A stretch of 47,868 bases of DNA from an uncultured Spartobacteria bacterium. Lineage in GTDB: Bacteria; Verrucomicrobiota; Verrucomicrobiia; Chthoniobacterales; Chthoniobacteraceae. Under the pieces are notes generated by a model. That model had not been told where the DNA came from. It worked only from the letters and a program-made list of their open reading frames with translations, and made no database searches. Below, piece after piece: positions 45,488-47,868 of this stretch. Numbering within the stretch: position 1 is the first letter of the stretch; every line of letters begins with the position of its first letter. The DNA lies in the NCBI GenBank assembly GCA_903933715.1, contig CAIZLD010000042.1, positions 1 through 47,868 of the forward strand. Direction: 5' to 3'. Both the position numbers and the translations under genes were made by a program.

Positions 45488-45534
45488 AGAACGGAAAGCC
45501 CGCCGAGTTCTAATTTAAGCTCGGCGGGTTTCAT
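45433..45534 (-). pseudogene. Duplicated tilS start acting as a leader mini-frame
   Basis: The ATG at 45534, after AAGAAG, opens MKPAELKLELGGLSVLVPNL and stops 33 residues in. Residues LKLELGGLS match LNLELGGLS just before the PP-loop of TilS, and 18 bp (GAACTCGGCGGGCTTTCC) are identical. This looks like the ancestral tilS start, now cut off by the inserted repeat pair. Its TGA overlaps the GTG of the present tilS frame, so translation may re-initiate. The CCCGCCGAG...CTCGGCGGG palindrome in it could also end serS transcription. Confidence 0.55.
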
Positions 45535-45570
45535 CTTCTTTGCTTCTTTGCGTCTTTGCGTGAGAATAAA

Positions 45571-46842
45571 TCAGCGAATTTCCGCCGCGCCGAAGTAGGG
45601 CTGCAACGCTTCGGGGATTTGGATGCTCCCGTCGGCTTGCTGCCAGGTCTCGACCAGCGCCACGAACAGGCGCGGCATCGCCGTTCCCGAACCGTTGAGC
45701 GTGTGACAGAACCGGTTTTTGCCTTCGGCGTCCTTGAATTTGAGGTTCATCCGGCGAGCCTGGAAATCGGTGTAGTTGGAGCAGCTCGAAACTTCAAGGT
45801 AGGCGTTCTGGCCGGGCGCCCAGACTTCGATATCGTAGGTCTTGGCCGAGCCGAACCCCATGTCGCCGGTGCAAAGCTCAATCACCCGGTAGTGCAGCCC
45901 CAGCATTTGCAGAACGCGCTCGGCGTTGGCGGTCAGTTTTTCGAGTTCGTCCCACGAGGTCTCCGGGGTGGCGAGCTTGACCAGCTCCACTTTATCAAAT
46001 TGGTGGACCCGGATGATGCCGCGGGTTTCGCGGCCCGCGGAACCGGCCTCGCGCCGGAAGCACGGGGTGTAGGCGACGAACCGCTTGGGCAGTTCGGAGA
46101 GCGCGAGAATTTCCTCCCGATGCAAATTGGTGACGGGAACCTCGGCGGTCGGCGCGAGGAACACTTCCCCGTTTTCAAGCCCATACATGTCGTCCTCAAA
46201 TTTCGGGAGCTGGCCGGTGCCGACCATCGCGTCGCGGCGGATGAGGAACGGCGGGCTGACTTCCAGGTAATCGTGCTGGCGGGTGTGGAGGTCGAGGCAG
46301 AAATTGATGAGCGCCCGTTCCAGCCGCGCCCCCTGGCCGGTGAAACAGACAAAGCCGCTGCCGCTGATTTTGGAGGCGCGTTCCGGGTCAAAAAGGCCCA
46401 GTTTGGCTCCCAGCGTCACGTGATCGGCCAAAGAAAAATCGTAGCTCGGCTTCTGACCCCATTGCCGGACTTCCGGGTTGTCGGCGGCATCTTTGCCGAT
46501 CGGGTTCTCGTCATGGGGCAGATTGGGCAGTTGGAGCAGCAAATCGCGCTGGGTCGCGTCGGCCTGGGCGGTTTGCTCGTTCAGGCTGGAAATTTCCATG
46601 CCGATCCCGCGCACTTGCTCCTCGATCTCCCCGGTCGGTTCCCCCTTGGCGCGTTTGCCGCCGATCTCTTTGCTGAGACGTTTGCGGTCGCCGTTGAGCG
46701 CCTGGAGACGGGTTTCCAGCTCCCGGCGTTGCCGGTCGCATTCGAGAATCTCGTCGATTTTAAGGTGGGCATCGCCTCCGCGCGTGGCGAGCCGTTCGCG
46801 GACGTAGTCGGGGTTTTCGCGGATGAGCCTGATGTCGAGCAT
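45571..46842 (-). CDS. serS: Seryl-tRNA synthetase
   Basis: 423 residues from the ATG at 46842 (MLDIRLIRENPDYVRERLAT); the 60 codons further upstream only translate repeat DNA. The N-terminal coiled-coil tRNA-binding arm spans about 30-100. Class II motif 2 is TPCFRREAGSAGRETRGIIR and motif 3 LNGSGTAMPRLFVALVE. C-terminal IQIPEALQPYFGA is typical. Charges tRNA-Ser and tRNA-Sec with serine. Confidence 0.97.
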   Translation of the reverse strand: MLDIRLIRENPDYVRERLATRGGDAHLKIDEILECDRQRRELETRLQALNGDRKRLSKEIGGKRAKGEPTGEIEEQVRGIGMEISSLNEQTAQADATQRDLLLQLPNLPHDENPIGKDAADNPEVRQWGQKPSYDFSLADHVTLGAKLGLFDPERASKISGSGFVCFTGQGARLERALINFCLDLHTRQHDYLEVSPPFLIRRDAMVGTGQLPKFEDDMYGLENGEVFLAPTAEVPVTNLHREEILALSELPKRFVAYTPCFRREAGSAGRETRGIIRVHQFDKVELVKLATPETSWDELEKLTANAERVLQMLGLHYRVIELCTGDMGFGSAKTYDIEVWAPGQNAYLEVSSCSNYTDFQARRMNLKFKDAEGKNRFCHTLNGSGTAMPRLFVALVETWQQADGSIQIPEALQPYFGAAEIR

Positions 46843-46917
46843 CCCGCCACCATAACGGTTTGGCGGCGGGGAACAAACCGGAAAATGCAGTGGGGATATG
46901 AAGAGCGCAAACCGCTC

Positions 46918-47014
46918 AGGTGGATCGCGATCTCCGAGCGCGATGGGAGTGCGCCGGCCATTTTTCGCATCCACGCGCCATCCCGGATCGCTCACGGAGT
47001 GATCGATCCACCTA
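46918..47014. repeat. GGTGGATCGCGA-family repeat, tandem with an inverted copy
   Basis: AGGTGGATCGCGATCTCCGA...GCGCCGGCCATTTTT (46918-46965) is nearly identical to the copy at 10383. It is followed by an inverted arm GATCGATCCACCTATCGCCC (to 47014). It sits upstream of serS and gives the false N-terminal extension of that frame. Confidence 0.7.
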
Positions 47015-47046
47015 TCGCCCACGGGAGTGTTCGATGCGCCTGCCTG

Positions 47047-47409
47047 TCAGCGCCCTTCCAGCGCCTCCCGGGCGGCGACTTGGTCGGGGAAAATGCGGAA
47101 GACCTGATCGAGTTGGGCAATATGGAAAATCGCCGCCACGGTATCATGAATTCCAAAAAGGGCGAGGTGTCCCCCGTAGGCGTTGATCTGCTGCATCGCC
47201 TCGATCAACGTGGCCAGGCCGGAACTGTCGATATAGGTCACCCGCGAAAGGTCGATATAGACGCGCGGCGGGCGATGTTTCAGCAACTGGTCGATCCCTT
47301 GCTTGACCTGGGGGGATTCGTGCAGGTCGATTTCCCCCCCTAGAACGAGCAGGTTCGGCTCCAAACTGGATACGCTGGCCATCACGGTAAAATAAACGGG
47401 GGTCTCCAA
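47047..47409 (-). CDS. STAS-domain protein (anti-sigma factor antagonist type)
   Basis: 120 residues, single STAS domain. LVLGGEIDLHESPQVKQGID is the first strand and helix, YIDLSRVTYIDSSGLATLIE carries the phosphorylatable serine (Ser63 by alignment with SpoIIAA). Such proteins bind an anti-sigma kinase in partner-switching. No kinase or phosphatase is adjacent, though an ECF sigma factor lies elsewhere in the window; that link is not shown. A second possible start is Met10 (47382). Confidence 0.88.
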   Translation of the reverse strand: METPVYFTVMASVSSLEPNLLVLGGEIDLHESPQVKQGIDQLLKHRPPRVYIDLSRVTYIDSSGLATLIEAMQQINAYGGHLALFGIHDTVAAIFHIAQLDQVFRIFPDQVAAREALEGR

Positions 47410-47452
47410 TGGTTTAACCGGAAGGAGAGCCCGCTCTGGCCGTGGCGGGCCT

Positions 47453-47717
47453 TAAACTGAATCGACAATTCGGATCGAGCCAAACCCAAAGGGTTTGAAG
47501 CCCATAGCCGGTGGTTGAGCGTTAGCGACACCACCGGTTCAATGCAAAAGGCGCCTCACCCCAAAGGGGTGGCAGAGAGTCTCGCCTTGTTTTCTACCAC
47601 CCCTTTGGGGTGAATTCTTTCCAACGCCTCATCCGGTGGTGTCGCTAACGCTCAACCACCGGCTATTCGCTGGCAACCCTCCGGGTTGCGGAGGCTTTTG
47701 AATGTCGATTCAGCTTA
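47453..47717. repeat. Palindromic MITE-like element, copy 4
   Basis: Left end TTAAACTGAATCGACAATTC (diverged), right end TGAATGTCGATTCAGC followed by TTA. Flanks TA on both sides. Order is tip B, centre reversed, tip A, which is copy 1 in the opposite direction. It lies 43 bp from the STAS start codon. Confidence 0.9.
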
Positions 47718-47757
47718 GGTAGTGTCGTCACGAGAGTCGCATGACAGGCACAAAGGA

Positions 47758-47838
47758 TTTTTGATGCCATTTTTCGCCAATTTTTTGGGCAATATTGGTG
47801 AATATTGACCCAAAAATTGACGCAAAATGGCGCAAAAA
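47758..47838. repeat. Long AT-rich hairpin at the window's right edge
   Basis: TTTTT-GCCATTTTTCGCCAATTTTTTGGG-AATATT on the left pairs imperfectly with AATATT-CCCAAAAATTG-CGC-AAATGGCGC-AAAAA on the right, around a GGTG centre near 47797. The segment just after copy 4 starts TAGTGTCGTCACG, similar to the end of the element at 33384 (TAGTGGGTTGTCACG), and could be the edge of another mobile unit cut by the window. Confidence 0.55.
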
Positions 47839-47868
47839 GCCGAAGTGGATGGCGTGCAAATCTCGTGA

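Noticed and set aside
46843-47022. 60-residue upstream extension of serS
   Set aside because: Translates repeat DNA; MLDIRLIRENP at 46842 is the normal SerS start.

Overview
The window reads as a gene-dense, moderately GC-rich bacterial chromosome segment. I infer a member of the Verrucomicrobiota (Chthoniobacter/Spartobacteria-like). The grounds are a PEP-CTERM sorting signal, a giant Ser/Thr-kinase/ATPase/histidine-kinase fusion, a secreted sialate O-acetylesterase and several families of palindromic intergenic repeats. No rRNA is present to confirm this.

Layout. 0.4-10.1 kb: a polyprenyl glycosylphosphotransferase, aroD, rimO, a TVP38/VTT membrane protein, a PilZ-like protein, a PEP-CTERM protein, a DUF2892-like protein, an ECF sigma factor and recG. 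10.1-11.7 kb: a repeat cluster and small phage-like gene remnants beside a zinc-ribbon protein. 11.9-18.9 kb: an outer-membrane beta-barrel protein, then a 1986-residue kinase/ATPase/hybrid histidine kinase. 18.9-23.0 kb: an accessory region with a DDE transposase, a decapitated gene, a DUF932 gene and a scarred DUF2924 recombinase module, ending at tRNA-Asn. 23.25-26.25 kb: tRNA-Lys, a small CxxC protein and a second hybrid histidine kinase. 26.5-47.4 kb: a PBP1A-type protein, an ArsR-methyltransferase regulator divergent from metK-ahcY (SAM cycle), glgX, a tandem-ACT protein, a sialate O-acetylesterase, typA, a MidA-type methyltransferase, an SDR/Nudix pair, an FAH-family protein, tilS, serS and a STAS protein.

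The most distinctive content is non-coding. Four copies of a roughly 260-bp, almost wholly palindromic element (6.76, 26.26, 33.14 and 47.45 kb) carry terminal inverted repeats starting (A/G)GCTGAATCGACATTCA, and most ends are flanked by TA. This fits a Tc1/mariner/IS630-type MITE. Two copies sit exactly in a stop codon, where target TA plus the element's first G regenerates TAG (the sigma factor gene and ahcY). The tip modules and the central segment occur in different combinations and orientations. A second TA-flanked element abuts and truncates the third copy. Other repeat families are GTTCCCAATC hairpins, GGTGGATCGCGA repeats and CTTTGCG repeats.

Functional links. The ArsR-methyltransferase protein and metK share an intergenic region with two identical 11-bp sites exactly 84 bp apart around a good promoter, which suggests a SahR-like SAM/SAH feedback circuit. 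The PBP1A protein keeps its glycosyltransferase motifs but lacks the transpeptidase Ser and Lys of SxxK. The 5' end of tilS has been rebuilt by a repeat insertion with duplication of its start region.
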